Below are positions 38,096 through 57,234 of a stretch of DNA of 64,000 nt, one piece after another. The stretch spans positions 62,001 to 126,000 of the forward strand of contig NZ_SLXD01000012.1 in the NCBI RefSeq assembly GCF_004340905.1, in the 5' to 3' direction. The notes beneath the pieces are model-generated. The model had not been told where the DNA came from, ran no database searches, and saw only the letters and a list, made by a program, of their open reading frames with translations. The DNA comes from Rubrivivax gelatinosus (GTDB lineage: Bacteria > Pseudomonadota > Gammaproteobacteria > Burkholderiales > Burkholderiaceae_C). The number at the start of each line of letters is the position of its first letter. Position 1 is the first letter of the stretch. Both the position numbers and the translations under genes were made by a program.

Positions 38096-38944
38096 ATGCA
38101 CATCGTCGTCTGCATCAAGCAGGTGCCGGACTCGGCGCAGATCCGCGTCCATCCGGTGACCAACACCATCATGCGCCAGGGCGTGCCGGCGATCGTCAAC
38201 CCGTACGACCTGTTCGCGCTGGAAGAGGCGCTGCGTCTGAAGGACCAGTTCGGCGGCCGCGTCACCGTGCTCTGCATGGGCCCGCCGCAGGCCGAGGACG
38301 CGCTGCGCAAGTGCATCAGCTTCGGCGCCACCGACGCGATCCTGGTCACCGACCGCTCCTTCGCCGGCGCCGACACGCTGGCCACCAGCTACGCGCTGGC
38401 CGCGGCGATCCGCAAGATCGGCCAGGAGCAGGCGGTCGACCTGATCTTCACCGGCAAGCAGACGATCGACGGCGACACCGCCCAGGTCGGCCCCGGCATC
38501 GCCAAACGCCTGGGCGTGAACCTGCTGACCTACGTCAGCCGCATCGTCGAGGTCGACCTCGACGGCCGCCGCATCCGCGTCGAGCGCCGCGCCGAGGGCG
38601 GCGTGCAGCTGCTGCAGACGTCGCTGCCCTCGCTGATCACGATGCTCGAAGGCACGAACGAGATGCGCTTCGCGACGATGGCCGACATGCTGCGCGCCGG
38701 CCGCTGCCCGGTGCGGCGCTGGAACAAGGACGACGCCGGCATCGAGGACGTCTCCAAGATCGGCCTGAAGGGCTCGCCGACCGTCGTCAGCAAGGTCTTC
38801 GGCCCGACGCCGCGCGCCACCAAGGCCGAGATGCAGGTCGTCGCCGACTCCAGCGTCAACGACGTCTGCCTGAACCTGCTGCAGAAGATCTTCACCACGC
38901 ATCCGACGCTCGAAGACGAGACCGTCGAGCGCCTGTCTGCCTGA
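38096..38944 (+). CDS. fixA: FixA electron-transfer flavoprotein beta subunit
   Basis: A 282-aa ETF-beta-type protein. In FixABCX, NADH electrons are bifurcated so that one lowers the potential of ferredoxin or flavodoxin for nitrogenase while the other goes to quinone. It begins V-V-C-I-K-Q-V-P-D and has T-G-K-Q-T-I-D-G-D-T-A-Q-V-G and A-K-R-L-G-V. It has AAGGAG upstream and is the first of four contiguous fix genes in the nifV operon. Confidence 0.95.
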   Translation: MHIVVCIKQVPDSAQIRVHPVTNTIMRQGVPAIVNPYDLFALEEALRLKDQFGGRVTVLCMGPPQAEDALRKCISFGATDAILVTDRSFAGADTLATSYALAAAIRKIGQEQAVDLIFTGKQTIDGDTAQVGPGIAKRLGVNLLTYVSRIVEVDLDGRRIRVERRAEGGVQLLQTSLPSLITMLEGTNEMRFATMADMLRAGRCPVRRWNKDDAGIEDVSKIGLKGSPTVVSKVFGPTPRATKAEMQVVADSSVNDVCLNLLQKIFTTHPTLEDETVERLSA

Positions 38945-38956
38945 AGGAGTCGCGAG

Positions 38957-40057
38957 ATGAGCGAAGCCGCCAAGCCCGCGCCCGCCAAGCCGGCCGGTCG
39001 CGCCGGGCGCAACACCGAACTGCCCGAACACCTGAAGGCCTACAAAGGCGTCTGGGTCTTCATCGAACACGACCGCGGCCACGTGCACAGCGTCAGCTGG
39101 GAGCTGATGGGCGAGGCGCGAAAACTCGCCGACACGCTGGGCGTCAGCGTCAGCGGCGTGCTGATGGGCGGCCCGGCCGACGACCTGGAGCGCTACGCGA
39201 AAGAGGCCTACACCTACGGCGCCGACCGCTGCTACGTCATGCGCGACCCGGTGCTGCAGGGCTACCGCAACGAGCCCTTCACCAAGGGCCTGACCGACCT
39301 CGTCAACACCCACCAGCCCGAGATCCTGCTGCTGGGCGCGACGACGATGGGCCGCGACCTCGCCGGCAGCGTCGCGACGACGCTGGGCACGGGCCTCACC
39401 GCCGACTGCACCGAGCTGCGCATCGACGGCCGCGCGCTGGCCGCGACGCGGCCGACCTTCGGCGGCTCGCTGCTGTGCACGATCATGACGCTGGCCTACC
39501 GCCCGCAGATGGCCACCGTGCGCCCGCGCGTGATGGCCATGCCGCGCCGCGACGACACGCGCAGCGGCGACATCGTCGAGATGGCGCTGGGCATGGTCGA
39601 GACCGACATCGTCACCAAGCTGCTCGACTTCATCCCCGACGCCAGCCGCAACACCGTCAACCTGGCCTACGCCGACATCATCGTCAGCGGCGGCAAGGGG
39701 CTGAAGACGGCGGAGAACTTCAAGCTCGTCTGGGAGCTGGCGCGTGTGCTCGGCGCCGAGGTCGGCGCCACGCGCGCCGTCACCCAGGCCGGCTGGTGCG
39801 AGACCGAACGCCAGGTCGGCCAGACCGGCAAGACCGTGCGGCCCAAGCTCTACATCGCCGCCGGCGTCTCGGGCGCGATCCAGCACCGCGTCGGCATGGA
39901 GAGCTCGGACTGCATCGTCGCGATCAACACCGACCCGAACGCGCCGATCTTCGACTTCGCCCACCACGGCATCGTCGGCAACGCGATGCAGGTGCTGCCG
40001 GTGCTGACCCAGGTCTTCCGCAACCACCTGGCCAAGCGCGTCCGCCGCGTGGCATGA
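38957..40057 (+). CDS. fixB: FixB electron-transfer flavoprotein alpha subunit
   Basis: A 366-aa ETF-alpha-type partner of FixA. The C-terminal FAD-binding region shows V-S-G-G-K-G-L, then [13 protein letters not shown] and [11 protein letters not shown]. An Ala/Lys/Pro-rich N-terminal leader of about 20 residues precedes the conserved part. It starts 12 bp after fixA with AAGGAG. A palindromic repeat separates it from fixC. Confidence 0.95.
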   Translation: MSEAAKPAPAKPAGRAGRNTELPEHLKAYKGVWVFIEHDRGHVHSVSWELMGEARKLADTLGVSVSGVLMGGPADDLERYAKEAYTYGADRCYVMRDPVLQGYRNEPFTKGLTDLVNTHQPEILLLGATTMGRDLAGSVATTLGTGLTADCTELRIDGRALAATRPTFGGSLLCTIMTLAYRPQMATVRPRVMAMPRRDDTRSGDIVEMALGMVETDIVTKLLDFIPDASRNTVNLAYADIIVSGGKGLKTAENFKLVWELARVLGAEVGATRAVTQAGWCETERQVGQTGKTVRPKLYIAAGVSGAIQHRVGMESSDCIVAINTDPNAPIFDFAHHGIVGNAMQVLPVLTQVFRNHLAKRVRRVA

Positions 40058-40140
40058 ATCCCCCCCGAAGCGCCTTCGGCGCCTCCCCCCCAGGGGGGCG
40101 ACGCCAGTGGCCCGGCAGAGCCGGTTCCACGGCGCCTGCT
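40058..40140 (+). repeat. GC-rich palindromic intergenic repeat between fixB and fixC
   Basis: Same architecture as 10992-11075: C-run, hairpin AAGCGCC-tt-CGGCGCC type, CCCCCCC-a-GGGGGG, then GGCCCGGCAGAGCCGG. The 142-bp fixB-fixC gap otherwise holds only the fixC ribosome site (AAGGAGAG). Confidence 0.65.
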
Positions 40141-40199
40141 TGCTCAGGCCAGACGGTGCAGGCATCGCCTGGCCCGTCAAACGATCAAGGAGAGCAGTG

Positions 40200-41507
40200 A
40201 TGTCCCACGAGAAGTTCGACGCCATCGTCGTCGGCGCCGGCCCGTCCGGCAACGCGGCCGCGCTGACGATGGCCAAGGCCGGGCTGAAGGTGCTGCAGAT
40301 CGAACGCGGCGAATACCCCGGCAGCAAGAACGTGCAGGGCGCGATCCTCTACGCCGACGCGCTGGAGAAGCTGATCCCCGACTTCCGCGACGACGCGCCG
40401 CTGGAGCGCCACATCATCGAGCAGCGCATGTGGGTGCTCGACGACAACAGCTTCGTCGGCAGCCACTACCGCAGCGACGACTACAACAAGCCGCCCTACA
40501 ACCGCTACACGATCATCCGCGCCCAGTTCGACAAGTGGTTCAGCTCCAAGGTGCGCGAAGCCGGCGCGCTGGTGATCTGCGAGACCACCGTCGAGGAGCT
40601 GCTGATGGACGGCGAGCGCTGCGTCGGCGTGCGCTGCGACCGCATCGGCGGCGAGGTCTTCGCCGACGTCGTCGTGCTCGCCGACGGCGTCAACTCGGTG
40701 CTGGCGCGCAAGGCCGGGCTGCACGGCGAGATCCAGGCCAAGAACGTGGCGCTGGCGGTCAAGGAGATCCTCTTCATGCCCGAGGAGGTGATCCAGCAGC
40801 GCTTCAACGTCAAGGAGGAGGAAGGCGTCGTCATCGAGATGGTCGGCAGCGTCACCGAAGGCATGGTCGGCACCGGCTTCCTCTACACGAACAAGGACTC
40901 GCTGACGATCGGCGTCGGCTGCCTGCTGTCGGACTTCAAGGCCAACGACAAGCGCACCACGCCGTACGCGCTGCTGGACAAGCTGAAGAAGCACCCGAGC
41001 ATCGCGCCGATGCTCGAAGGCGGCGAGATGAAGGAATACGCCGCGCACCTGATCCCCGAAGGCGGGCTGCGCGCCGTGCCGCAGCTCTACGGCAACGGCT
41101 GGCTCATCGTCGGCGACTCGGCCGGCTTCGTGAACGCCGTGCACCGCGAAGGCTCCAACCTGGCGATGACCAGCGGCAGCCTGGCCGGCGAGACCGTCGC
41201 CGCGGCCAAGGCCGCCGGCAAGGCGATGACGGCGCAAACGCTCGCGGCCTACAAGGCGGCGCTGGACGCCAGCTTCGTCATGAAGGACCTGAAGAAGTAC
41301 AAGCACCTGCCCGAGGTGCTGGAGCGCAGCCCGCACTTCTTCGACACCTACCCCGCGCTGGTCAACCGCGCCGCCAAGACCTACTTCACGGTCGACGGCG
41401 TCGACAAGTCGACCAAGCAGCGCGAGATCCTGGGCAGCTTCAAGGCCGCCCGCCGCGTCACCGGGCTGTTCGGCGACGCGTTCAAGCTGTGGAGGGCGAT
41501 GCGATGA
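40200..41507 (+). CDS. fixC: FixC flavoprotein (ETF-quinone oxidoreductase-like)
   Basis: A 435-aa FAD enzyme of the ETF-QO family that takes the high-potential electrons of FixAB to quinone. It has the FAD-binding [13 protein letters not shown] at residues 10-22 and G-D-S-A-G-F-V-N near 307. FixC lacks the C-terminal ferredoxin domain of mitochondrial ETF-QO; FixX supplies it. ATG 40200 is selected over longer frames because AAGGAGAG lies before it. The stop overlaps fixX as ATGA. Confidence 0.95.
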   Translation: MSHEKFDAIVVGAGPSGNAAALTMAKAGLKVLQIERGEYPGSKNVQGAILYADALEKLIPDFRDDAPLERHIIEQRMWVLDDNSFVGSHYRSDDYNKPPYNRYTIIRAQFDKWFSSKVREAGALVICETTVEELLMDGERCVGVRCDRIGGEVFADVVVLADGVNSVLARKAGLHGEIQAKNVALAVKEILFMPEEVIQQRFNVKEEEGVVIEMVGSVTEGMVGTGFLYTNKDSLTIGVGCLLSDFKANDKRTTPYALLDKLKKHPSIAPMLEGGEMKEYAAHLIPEGGLRAVPQLYGNGWLIVGDSAGFVNAVHREGSNLAMTSGSLAGETVAAAKAAGKAMTAQTLAAYKAALDASFVMKDLKKYKHLPEVLERSPHFFDTYPALVNRAAKTYFTVDGVDKSTKQREILGSFKAARRVTGLFGDAFKLWRAMR

Positions 41508-41803
41508 GCACGACGGTCGTCAACGTCGAGGAGAAGCTGTTCCAGAACCGCTACAAGGTCGACCACGGCCGGCCGCACATCCGGATCAGGAAGCCCGAGG
41601 TCTGCGCCAACACCTGCCAGACCCAGGCCTGCACCTACGTCTGCCCGGCCAGCTGCTACAAGGCCGAAGGCAACGGCACGGTGACGCTGATCACCGACGG
41701 CTGCCTGGAATGCGGCAGTTGCCGCGTGATCTGCACCGAGCACGCCAATGTCGAGTGGGACTGGCCGCGCGGCGGCTACGGCATCCTCTTCAAATTTGGA
41801 TGA
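41504..41803 (+). CDS. fixX: FixX ferredoxin-like protein
   Basis: A 99-aa ferredoxin-like subunit of FixABCX. The cysteines [18 protein letters not shown] and [11 protein letters not shown] would hold at least one [4Fe-4S] cluster, with [10 protein letters not shown] at the end as in other FixX proteins. ATG overlaps the fixC stop. Confidence 0.95.
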   Translation: MSTTVVNVEEKLFQNRYKVDHGRPHIRIRKPEVCANTCQTQACTYVCPASCYKAEGNGTVTLITDGCLECGSCRVICTEHANVEWDWPRGGYGILFKFG

Positions 41804-41950
41804 TTTCGCCCCCGGCCGCCTGGCGGCCGCCCCCCGAGGGGGCACCGGCCCCGACCGGGGGACCCGGATCGGGCCCGGCCCGCGCCGGCGACGCCGCTCC
41901 CCTGGTCGCCTGCGGCGACCTGTCCCCGAAGGGGTGGGTGCGCCGACGGT
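41804..41950 (+). repeat. Two GC-rich palindromic repeat units after fixX
   Basis: The 168-bp gap holds two units of the dispersed repeat: one with CCGCC-tgg-CGGCC and CCCCCC-ga-GGGGG, a second with GGTCGCC-tgc-GGCGACC (about 41906-41922) and TCCCCGAAGGGG. No gene is visible. Confidence 0.65.
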
Positions 41951-41971
41951 GACAGCAGAAAGACCCATGGC

Positions 41972-42427
41972 ATGAACGACGTCGAGAAATTCCTCGCCCA
42001 CGCCGTCGCGCTCGAACGCGACGCGGCGCGCCGCTACGAAGACCTGGCGGCCTCGATGGGCACCGACGGCAACGCCGAGCTGCGTGCCTTCTTCGCCCGC
42101 ATGGCGCACTTCTCGCGCCTGCACCTGGCCGAGGCCCAGGCGCGCGCGGGCTGGCGCACGCTGCCCGAGCTGTCGGCCGCCGAGTTCGAGTGGCCCGACG
42201 GCATCCCGCCCGAGACCGCCGACTGGGCCGGCGTCGACCCGATGATGGGCGCCGCCGACGCGCTGGCGCTGGCACTGGACAGCGAGCGCCGCGGCCACGC
42301 CTTCTACGCCGCGATCGCGGCGATCAGCACCGACGCCGAGCTGCGCGCACTGGCCGGCGAGTTCGCCGCCGAAGAGGCGCAGCACGTCGCCGAACTGGAA
42401 AAGCTCGCCGCTGCCGCCGCCCGCTGA
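41972..42427 (+). CDS. Ferritin-like (rubrerythrin-type) diiron protein
   Basis: A 151-aa four-helix protein. Glutamates and histidines typical of a diiron site occur in L-E-R-D-A-A-R-R-Y-E, S-R-L-H-L-A-E, S-E-R-R-G-H-A-F-Y and E-E-A-Q-H-V-A-E-L. It lacks a rubredoxin domain. Related ferritin-like proteins are often found after fixX; removal of oxygen or peroxide near nitrogenase is a reasonable but unproved role. It is the last gene before a strong terminator. Confidence 0.8.
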   Translation: MNDVEKFLAHAVALERDAARRYEDLAASMGTDGNAELRAFFARMAHFSRLHLAEAQARAGWRTLPELSAAEFEWPDGIPPETADWAGVDPMMGAADALALALDSERRGHAFYAAIAAISTDAELRALAGEFAAEEAQHVAELEKLAAAAAR

Positions 42428-42431
42428 GCCT

Positions 42432-42458
42432 CGCCCGCGCACGAGACGCGGGCGTTTT
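42432..42458 (+). terminator. Rho-independent terminator of the nifV-fix operon
   Basis: CGCCCGCG (42432-42439) pairs perfectly with CGCGGGCG (42447-42454) across a 7-nt loop and is followed by TTTT. Confidence 0.85.
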
Positions 42459-42505
42459 GCGTTGCATCAAGCGACCGACGGCCTCCCTCGACTGTCGGCG
42501 CGATT

Positions 42506-42521
42506 CGGCGTGCTTCTTGCA
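42506..42521 (+). promoter_or_regulatory. Weak sigma-54-like site before nifA
   Basis: CGGCGTGCTTCTTGCA has GG and GC at the right spacing and a full TTGC, but three mismatches in the -24 box. No TGT-N10-ACA site was seen upstream. Confidence 0.25.
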
Positions 42522-42637
42522 CTGGCATCCTCGACCGGCGGCGGCATGGCGGGCAATGCCCGACAAGGATGCGCCGGGCGCCCCGAGGTGGCCCGCCGCA
42601 CCGCCTCGCCCCGCCCGTCAGACGCAGGAGGTGCGTG

Positions 42638-44410
<1,773 letters not shown>

Positions 44411-44470
44411 AGCCGGCGCGCCGCGCCGCCATGGCCCCGACGCGTGCGTGGGGGCTCGATTTCCCGCCTC

Positions 44471-44498
44471 TTGAAGCGCCGGAACCGGCCCCTATAAT
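44471..44498 (+). promoter_or_regulatory. Sigma-70 promoter of groESL
   Basis: TTGAAG (44471-44476), 16-bp spacer, TATAAT (44493-44498). It directly precedes the CIRCE element. Confidence 0.8.
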
Positions 44499-44505
44499 CC
44501 ATCTG

Positions 44506-44532
44506 CTAGCACTCGCCACAGGTGAGTGCTAA
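44506..44532. promoter_or_regulatory. CIRCE operator (HrcA site)
   Basis: CTAGCACTC-N9-GAGTGCTAA matches the CIRCE consensus with one substitution at the outer base. HrcA repression of groESL, relieved by heat, is expected. Confidence 0.92.
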
Positions 44533-44630
44533 CGACCGAGGCAGATTCGCTGCCCCCCGGTTGCCGCATGTCAGCGAGCGCTGCCTGCGCGGCGCTCCAG
44601 TGCCATAACGTGACTCCCAAGGAGATGTGA

Positions 44631-44921
44631 ATGAAGCTTCGTCCGCTGCACGATCGTGTGATCGTCAAGCGTCTCGAGAACGAGACCAAGACCGCCTCCG
44701 GCATCGTCATCCCCGACAACGCCGCCGAGAAGCCCGACCAGGGTGAAGTCCTGGCCGTCGGTCCGGGCAAGCGCAACGACAAGGGCGACTTCGTCGTGCT
44801 GAACATCAAGGTCGGCGACCGCGTGCTGTTCGGCAAGTACAGCGGCCAGACCGTCAAGGTCGACGGCGACGAACTGCTCGTGATGCGCGAAGAAGACCTC
44901 TTCGCCGTCGTCGAGAAGTAA
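44631..44921 (+). CDS. groES: GroES co-chaperonin
   Basis: A 96-aa co-chaperonin that caps the GroEL ring. It begins [14 protein letters not shown] and carries the mobile loop [11 protein letters not shown] 98-nt gap separates it from the CIRCE element and AGGAG lies upstream. Chaperonins can assist nitrogenase folding, but this copy looks like the housekeeping heat-shock one. Confidence 0.97.
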   Translation: MKLRPLHDRVIVKRLENETKTASGIVIPDNAAEKPDQGEVLAVGPGKRNDKGDFVVLNIKVGDRVLFGKYSGQTVKVDGDELLVMREEDLFAVVEK

Positions 44922-44951
44922 TCCCCCTCCCCCCAGAATTCGAAGAGGTAG

Positions 44952-46601
<1,650 letters not shown>

Positions 46602-46607
46602 GTCGGC

Positions 46608-46632
46608 GATACGGCGCCTCGTGCGCCGTATC
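46608..46632 (+). other. Stem-loop after groEL
   Basis: GATACGGCGC (46608-46617) and GCGCCGTATC (46623-46632) form a perfect 10-bp stem with a 5-nt loop, without a T-run. Confidence 0.6.
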
Positions 46633-46685
46633 GACCGGCCGCCGCCGGCCTCGGCCGGTGGCGCGTCTGTCGCCCCGGACCCGGA

Positions 46686-46714
46686 CCCGTCTCCGCAAGG
46701 AGGCGGGTTTTTTT
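46686..46714 (+). terminator. Rho-independent terminator of groESL
   Basis: CCCGTCTCC (46686-46694), loop GCAA, GGAGGCGGG (46699-46707), then seven T. One mismatch in a 9-bp stem. Confidence 0.85.
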
Positions 46715-46785
46715 CATTTCCAGCCGGATTTCGGCCCCGCCCCGGGCTTATTGCACAGGCGCAGCCGGCCGATAATCTCCAAGAG

Positions 46786-48381
46786 ATGCCGTTCCTCAAC
46801 CCGCCAGCCGAGCTCCAGCAGTTCATCGACGATGAACTGCTGCGCATGCCGCTGGTCGTCGACCAGACGATCGACGGTACCGTCGACCACCTGCGCCAGA
46901 GCCTGCCGACGCTCTCGCCGCAGCCGCGTGCCTCGGCCGCCGACGTGCTGCAGGCCATCGGCACGCAGCGCGACGCGCTCACCGACTACTACCTGCGTTC
47001 GCTCAGGCGCCAGCTCGCCGAGCGTTCGGCCACCGGCTCGGCGGCGGGCGGCGCGGGTCTGCCGGCCACGCTGTCGCTGGTCGACGAGGACTCGGTCGCG
47101 ATCGACGTCGAGATCTCGCACGTCATCGAGCTGATCCGCAGCACCGCCGAATACGAGCTGCGCGAGCTGCAGACCTTCACCGCCGCGCTGGTCGGCGACA
47201 TGGACCTGGCACGCGACCACAACCCCTTCGGGCCGGCGCAGCACGCACGCGCGCTGTGGGCCGCGGCGCAGGCCCTGCCGCTGTCGCGCGGGCACCACCT
47301 GCTGTTCATGCGCAACGCCGCGCCGGCGCTGGCCGCGGCGCTGCGACGGGCCTACGCCGCCTCGTCGTCGCGCCTGGAGGGCCAGGGCGTCACGCCGGCG
47401 GCGTACCGCACGATGATCCTGCCCTCGGGTGCACGGCGTTCGCGCCGCCCCGAGATCAGCCTCGGCGCCGGGCTGGACCTGGTGCGCTCGGCGGTCTCGC
47501 CGGCGGCGGAACTGGGCTTCGACGACGCCCCCGCGCTCGCGCTCGAACCCGCGCTCTCGGTGCCGCCCGGCGCCACCGACGCGCCGCCCGCCGAACGCCG
47601 CGCGATCGAGCTGCTCACCGGCCTGTTCGACGCCATGCTGGCCGATCGCCGCATCGCGCAGGACATCGCGCTGATGCTGTCGCGGCTGCAATCGGTCGCC
47701 ACGCGGCTGGTGCTGCGTGAACCCAAGGCGCTGGAGGACGAAGGGCACACGATGTGGCGCTTCTTCGACGATCTGGCCCACCTCGGCGAGGTGCTGCCGC
47801 CGTCGGGCCAGCCGGAGCGCGGCCAGACGCTGCGCTTCGCACAAGGCCTGGTCGAGCACCTGGCGGCGGAACCGGCGCCCAACGCATCGCTGTTCGAGTG
47901 GGCCAGCGAGCGCCTGCAGCACCAGGCCCAGCACCGCTTCGCGCGCCGCTGCACGGATGCCGCGGCGCAGATCGCCGAACTGCAGCGCATCGAGGAACGG
48001 CTGTGCTCGTCGGCCGCGCCGCCCTCGACGCTGGGCGGCGCGCTCGACATCGCCCAGCTCGACACCGTGCCCGCCGACCTGATGCCGGCCGACGGCCCCG
48101 GCGAACCCCGCGACGCCCAGGCCTGGCTGCAGGCCCGGCGCCCCGCCGACTGGCTGCACGTCTTCCTGCAGGGCCGCTGGGTCAAGGCCCAGGTGCTGTG
48201 GCCGGGCGAACTGGGCGAACTCTGGCTCGTCGGCGACGCCGAAAGCCCCGAGACCTGGGCCGTGCGCCGGCGCGCGCTGCTGACGCTGCGCACCGAGGGC
48301 CTGCTGGCGACGCTGAAGCCGCGTTCGCTGGTGCGCTCCGCCGCCAAACGCGTGATGCGGCGGTCCTTCCAGCTCGGTTAG
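46786..48381 (+). CDS. DUF1631 family protein
   Basis: A 531-aa protein that looks like a DUF1631 member, a family of large cytoplasmic betaproteobacterial proteins without known function. It is rich in Ala, Leu and Arg with N-terminal E-L-L-R-M-P-L-V, repeated helical blocks and a C-terminal W-L-H-V-F-L-Q-G-R-W-V-K-A-Q-V-L-W domain resembling a PilZ-like or barrel tail. The stop overlaps the engB stop by four bases (convergent). DUF1631 members are usually 700 aa or more, so this is a short version. Confidence 0.7.
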   Translation: MPFLNPPAELQQFIDDELLRMPLVVDQTIDGTVDHLRQSLPTLSPQPRASAADVLQAIGTQRDALTDYYLRSLRRQLAERSATGSAAGGAGLPATLSLVDEDSVAIDVEISHVIELIRSTAEYELRELQTFTAALVGDMDLARDHNPFGPAQHARALWAAAQALPLSRGHHLLFMRNAAPALAAALRRAYAASSSRLEGQGVTPAAYRTMILPSGARRSRRPEISLGAGLDLVRSAVSPAAELGFDDAPALALEPALSVPPGATDAPPAERRAIELLTGLFDAMLADRRIAQDIALMLSRLQSVATRLVLREPKALEDEGHTMWRFFDDLAHLGEVLPPSGQPERGQTLRFAQGLVEHLAAEPAPNASLFEWASERLQHQAQHRFARRCTDAAAQIAELQRIEERLCSSAAPPSTLGGALDIAQLDTVPADLMPADGPGEPRDAQAWLQARRPADWLHVFLQGRWVKAQVLWPGELGELWLVGDAESPETWAVRRRALLTLRTEGLLATLKPRSLVRSAAKRVMRRSFQLG

Positions 48382-49058
48382 GGCGCGGGCGCGATCCAGC
48401 CACGCAGCGTCGTCGCGACGTCGTCCAGACCGCGCCGCGACAGCGCCGAGAACAGCACGACGCCGATCTCGGCGTTCTCGGTCGCGATCTCGCCGAGCAC
48501 CTGCTGCGCGCCCGCCAGCGCGGCATCGGCCTCGCGGCGGTTGAGCTTGTCGCACTTGGTCAGCACGGCCAGCAGACGCACTTCGCCGTTGGCCACGCGC
48601 GGCGCGATCAGCCCCAGCAGCCGCCGGTCCAGGTCGGTGAAACCCAGTCGCGAGTCGATCATCAGCACGACGCCGTGCAGCGCGCGCCGAAGCTCGAGGT
48701 ACTGCGCCATCACCTCCTGCCAGCGCAGCTTGGCGCTGCGCGCGACGGCGGCATAGCCGTAGCCGGGCAGGTCGGCGAAGAGCGCGTCGGGCGCGTCCTT
48801 CGGCCCCACCTCGAAGAGGTTGATGTGCTGCGTGCGGCCCGGCGTTCGCGAAGCGAAGGCCAGACGGCGCTGCTGAGCCAGCGTGTTGATCGCCGTGGAC
48901 TTGCCTGCATTGCTGCGTCCGACGAAGGCGATCTCGGGCAGTTCGCCCTGAGGCAACTGGTCCAGACGGCTCGCGGTCGTCAGGAAACGCGCGCTGTGCG
49001 CCCAGGCCAGCGCACTCTTTTCAGGGTCGCTTGGCACATCTCGAAAGGTTGACGTCAT
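48378..49058 (-). CDS. engB: EngB/YihA ribosome-biogenesis GTPase
   Basis: A 226-aa GTPase needed for cell division and large-subunit assembly. G motifs are G-R-S-N-A-G-K-S (G1), D-L-P-G-Y-G-Y (G3) and T-K-C-D (G4). ATG 49058 gives the normal N-terminus; longer frames run into the divergent cytochrome gene. The adjacency to cytochrome c4 is common in Burkholderiales. Confidence 0.95.
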   Translation of the reverse strand: MTSTFRDVPSDPEKSALAWAHSARFLTTASRLDQLPQGELPEIAFVGRSNAGKSTAINTLAQQRRLAFASRTPGRTQHINLFEVGPKDAPDALFADLPGYGYAAVARSAKLRWQEVMAQYLELRRALHGVVLMIDSRLGFTDLDRRLLGLIAPRVANGEVRLLAVLTKCDKLNRREADAALAGAQQVLGEIATENAEIGVVLFSALSRRGLDDVATTLRGWIAPAP

Positions 49059-49119
49059 GGGCCATTGTAAAATCCTGCGGTTTGACACCCGAACACCTGC
49101 CGACCGAGGCCCCCGCCGC

Positions 49120-49731
49120 ATGAAGTTCGCCGTCGCCCTGACCCTCGCCGCGCTCGCCGCCGGCCCCGCCTTCGCCCAGGAAGCGAAGCCCGCCAAGCCG
49201 GATCTCGCCAAGGGCCAGATCACGGCGGCCACCTGCATGGCCTGCCATGCGGCAGACGGCACGCGTGGCATCCCGATCTACCCGATCCTGCAAGGCCAGC
49301 ACCAGGCCTACATCGTCAAGCAGCTGACCGAGTTCAAGGCCGGCAAGCGCATGAACCCGATCATGATGGGCATGGCCGCGCCGCTGACGCCCGAGGACAT
49401 GGTCAACGTCGCCGCCTTCTTCGCCGCCAAGCCGGCGGTCAAGGGCGAAGCGACCTCCAAGGAGACGATCGCCCTGGGCCAGGCCATCTACCGGGGCGGC
49501 ATCGCCTCGAAGAAGGTCCCGGCCTGCTCGGGCTGCCACAGCCCGAACGGCGCCGGCATCCCGGCGCAGTACCCGCGCCTGGGTGGCCAGCACGTCGAGT
49601 ACACGACGGCGCAGCTCAACACCTTCCGCTCCGGCGAACGTGCCAACAGCGTGCAGATGACGGCCATCGCCGCCAAGCTGAGCGACGCCGAGATCAAGGC
49701 CGTGGCCGACTACATCGCCGGCCTGCACTGA
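49120..49731 (+). CDS. Diheme cytochrome c4
   Basis: A 203-aa periplasmic diheme cytochrome with a signal peptide (A-L-T-L-A-A-L-A-A-G-P-A-F-A). Two heme sites C-M-A-C-H (39-43) and C-S-G-C-H (136-140) sit in duplicated domains, each with a following methionine in an M-x-P or V-Q-M context. Cytochrome c4 carries electrons to terminal oxidases. ATG 49120 is the start that places the signal peptide at the N-terminus. It is divergent from engB by 61 bp. Confidence 0.9.
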   Translation: MKFAVALTLAALAAGPAFAQEAKPAKPDLAKGQITAATCMACHAADGTRGIPIYPILQGQHQAYIVKQLTEFKAGKRMNPIMMGMAAPLTPEDMVNVAAFFAAKPAVKGEATSKETIALGQAIYRGGIASKKVPACSGCHSPNGAGIPAQYPRLGGQHVEYTTAQLNTFRSGERANSVQMTAIAAKLSDAEIKAVADYIAGLH

Positions 49732-49749
49732 TCGACCGCAGCCCTGCAC

Positions 49750-49781
49750 GTCGGGCCGGCTTTCGCCGGCCCGACTTGTTT
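49750..49781 (+). terminator. Rho-independent terminator of cytochrome c4 gene
   Basis: GTCGGGCCGGC (49750-49760), loop TTTC, GCCGGCCCGAC (49765-49775), then TTGTTT. The 11-bp stem is perfect. Confidence 0.85.
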
Positions 49782-49884
49782 CCGGGGCGACGATCTCCCT
49801 CGGCGCGCCCGTGATCTGCGGGCCCGGACGACGCGTCGCAACGCTTTGCGCTACCTTGCGTGCCCGTCTTCCCCCGAGCGCCCG

Positions 49885-50856
49885 ATGCTGTACCTGAAAG
49901 ACCGTGGCCACCTGCACCCGCTGGCCAGCGAGATCACCCCGCACGAGGTCTGGCGCCAGCGGCGCACGCTGATCCAGGGCCTGATGGCCGGTGCAGCTGC
50001 GACGGCGCTGCCGGCGCTGGCCGCGACCGCCCGGCCGGGAAAACGTGATGCGCTGCCCGGCGCGCGCAGCGCGGTGCCGGGCGCGGCGACGATGGAAGCG
50101 CCGACGGCCTACGGCGACGTCACCAGCTACAACAACTTCTACGAGTTCGGCACCGACAAGGCCGACCCCGCACAACGCGCACAGAAGCTGCAGACCCGGC
50201 CCTGGACCGTCGTCGTCGACGGCCTGGTGAAGAAACCCGGCCGCTGGGACCTGGACACGCTGCTGAAGCTGGCGCCGATGGAAGAGCGCGTCTACCGCCT
50301 GCGCTGCGTCGAAGGCTGGTCGATGGTGATCCCCTGGGTCGGCTACTCGCTGGCCGAACTGATCCGCCGCGTCGAGCCGCTGGGCAGCGCGCGCTACCTG
50401 CAGTTCGAGACGCTGGCCGACGCCAAGCAGATGCCCGGCCTGCGCTCGAACATCATCCCCTGGCCCTATGTCGAGGGGCTGCGTCTGGACGAGGCGATGC
50501 ACCCGCTGACGCTGCTTGCCTTCGGCCTCTACGGCGAGGTGCTGCCGCCGCAGAACGGCGCGCCGCTGCGCCTGGTCGTGCCCTGGAAGTACGGCTTCAA
50601 GTCGGCCAAGAGCCTGGTCGCGATCCGCTTCGTCGAGCAGCCGCCGCGCAGCGCCTGGCAGCGCACCGCGCCCGAGGAATACGGCTTCTACGCCAACGTC
50701 AACCCGACGGTCGACCACCCGCGCTGGAGCCAGGCCAGCGAGCGCCGCATCGGCGAAGGCCTGTTCGCCAGGCGCCGGCCGACGCTGATGTTCAACGGCT
50801 ACGAGCCGCAGGTCGGCCAGCTCTACGCCGGGCTGGACCTGAAGAAGAACTACTGA
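49885..50856 (+). CDS. msrP: MsrP methionine sulfoxide reductase catalytic subunit
   Basis: A 323-aa periplasmic molybdopterin enzyme (YedY/MsrP) that repairs oxidised methionines in envelope proteins. A Tat signal R-Q-R-R-T-L-I-Q-G is near residue 40, followed by a hydrophobic A-rich stretch. The Mo-ligand cysteine is C141 in R-L-R-C-V-E-G-W, and W-K-Y-G-F-K-S is also typical. ATG 49885 is preferred; an upstream in-frame start at 49846 would add 13 residues. msrQ starts 4 bp after its stop. Confidence 0.93.
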   Translation: MLYLKDRGHLHPLASEITPHEVWRQRRTLIQGLMAGAAATALPALAATARPGKRDALPGARSAVPGAATMEAPTAYGDVTSYNNFYEFGTDKADPAQRAQKLQTRPWTVVVDGLVKKPGRWDLDTLLKLAPMEERVYRLRCVEGWSMVIPWVGYSLAELIRRVEPLGSARYLQFETLADAKQMPGLRSNIIPWPYVEGLRLDEAMHPLTLLAFGLYGEVLPPQNGAPLRLVVPWKYGFKSAKSLVAIRFVEQPPRSAWQRTAPEEYGFYANVNPTVDHPRWSQASERRIGEGLFARRRPTLMFNGYEPQVGQLYAGLDLKKNY

Positions 50857-50860
50857 GCCC

Positions 50861-51483
50861 GTGTCTGCGGTGAACAAGCTGCTGGCCTCGCCGGCGGCCA
50901 AGCCGGCCGTCTTCGTGCTCGCGCTGCTGCCGGCCGCGTGGCTGGTCTGGGGCGCCGTCGCGAACACGCTGGGCGCCAACCCCGCCGAGGCGCTGATCCG
51001 CGCCACCGGCGACTGGACGCTGCGTTTCCTGTGCCTGACGCTGGCCGTGACGCCGCTGCGCCAGATGAGCGGCTGGCACGCGCTGGCGCGGCTGCGGCGC
51101 ATGCTGGGGCTGTTCACCTTCTTCTACGGCGCCGTGCACTTCCTGTGTTTCGCCTGGCTGGACATGGGTTTCGATGTCGACGCCATCGTGCACGACATCG
51201 CCAAGCGCCCGTTCATCCTCGTCGGCACCGCGGCGCTGCTGACGATGCTGCCGCTGGCCGCGACCTCGTTCAACGCGGCGATCAAGGCCCTGGGCGGGCG
51301 GCGCTGGCAGCTGCTGCACCGCGCGGTCTACGCCACCGCCGGCCTGGCGCTGCTGCACTTCTTCTGGATGCGCTCGGGCAAACACGATTACGCCGAGGTC
51401 GCGGTCTATGCCGCGATCCTCGGCGTGCTGCTCGGCTGGCGTGTCTGGCGCCGGCTGCGGCCGGCGCCGCGCCCGGCGCTGCC

Positions 51484-51487
<4 letters not shown>
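50861..51487 (+). CDS. msrQ: MsrQ heme-binding membrane subunit
   Basis: A 208-aa integral membrane protein with about six transmembrane helices and heme-ligand histidines in A-V-H-F, L-L-H-R-A and L-L-H-F-F-W. MsrQ passes quinol electrons to MsrP. The start is GTG. Its stop overlaps the convergent uvrA stop by four bases. Confidence 0.92.
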
Positions 51488-57234
<5,747 letters not shown>
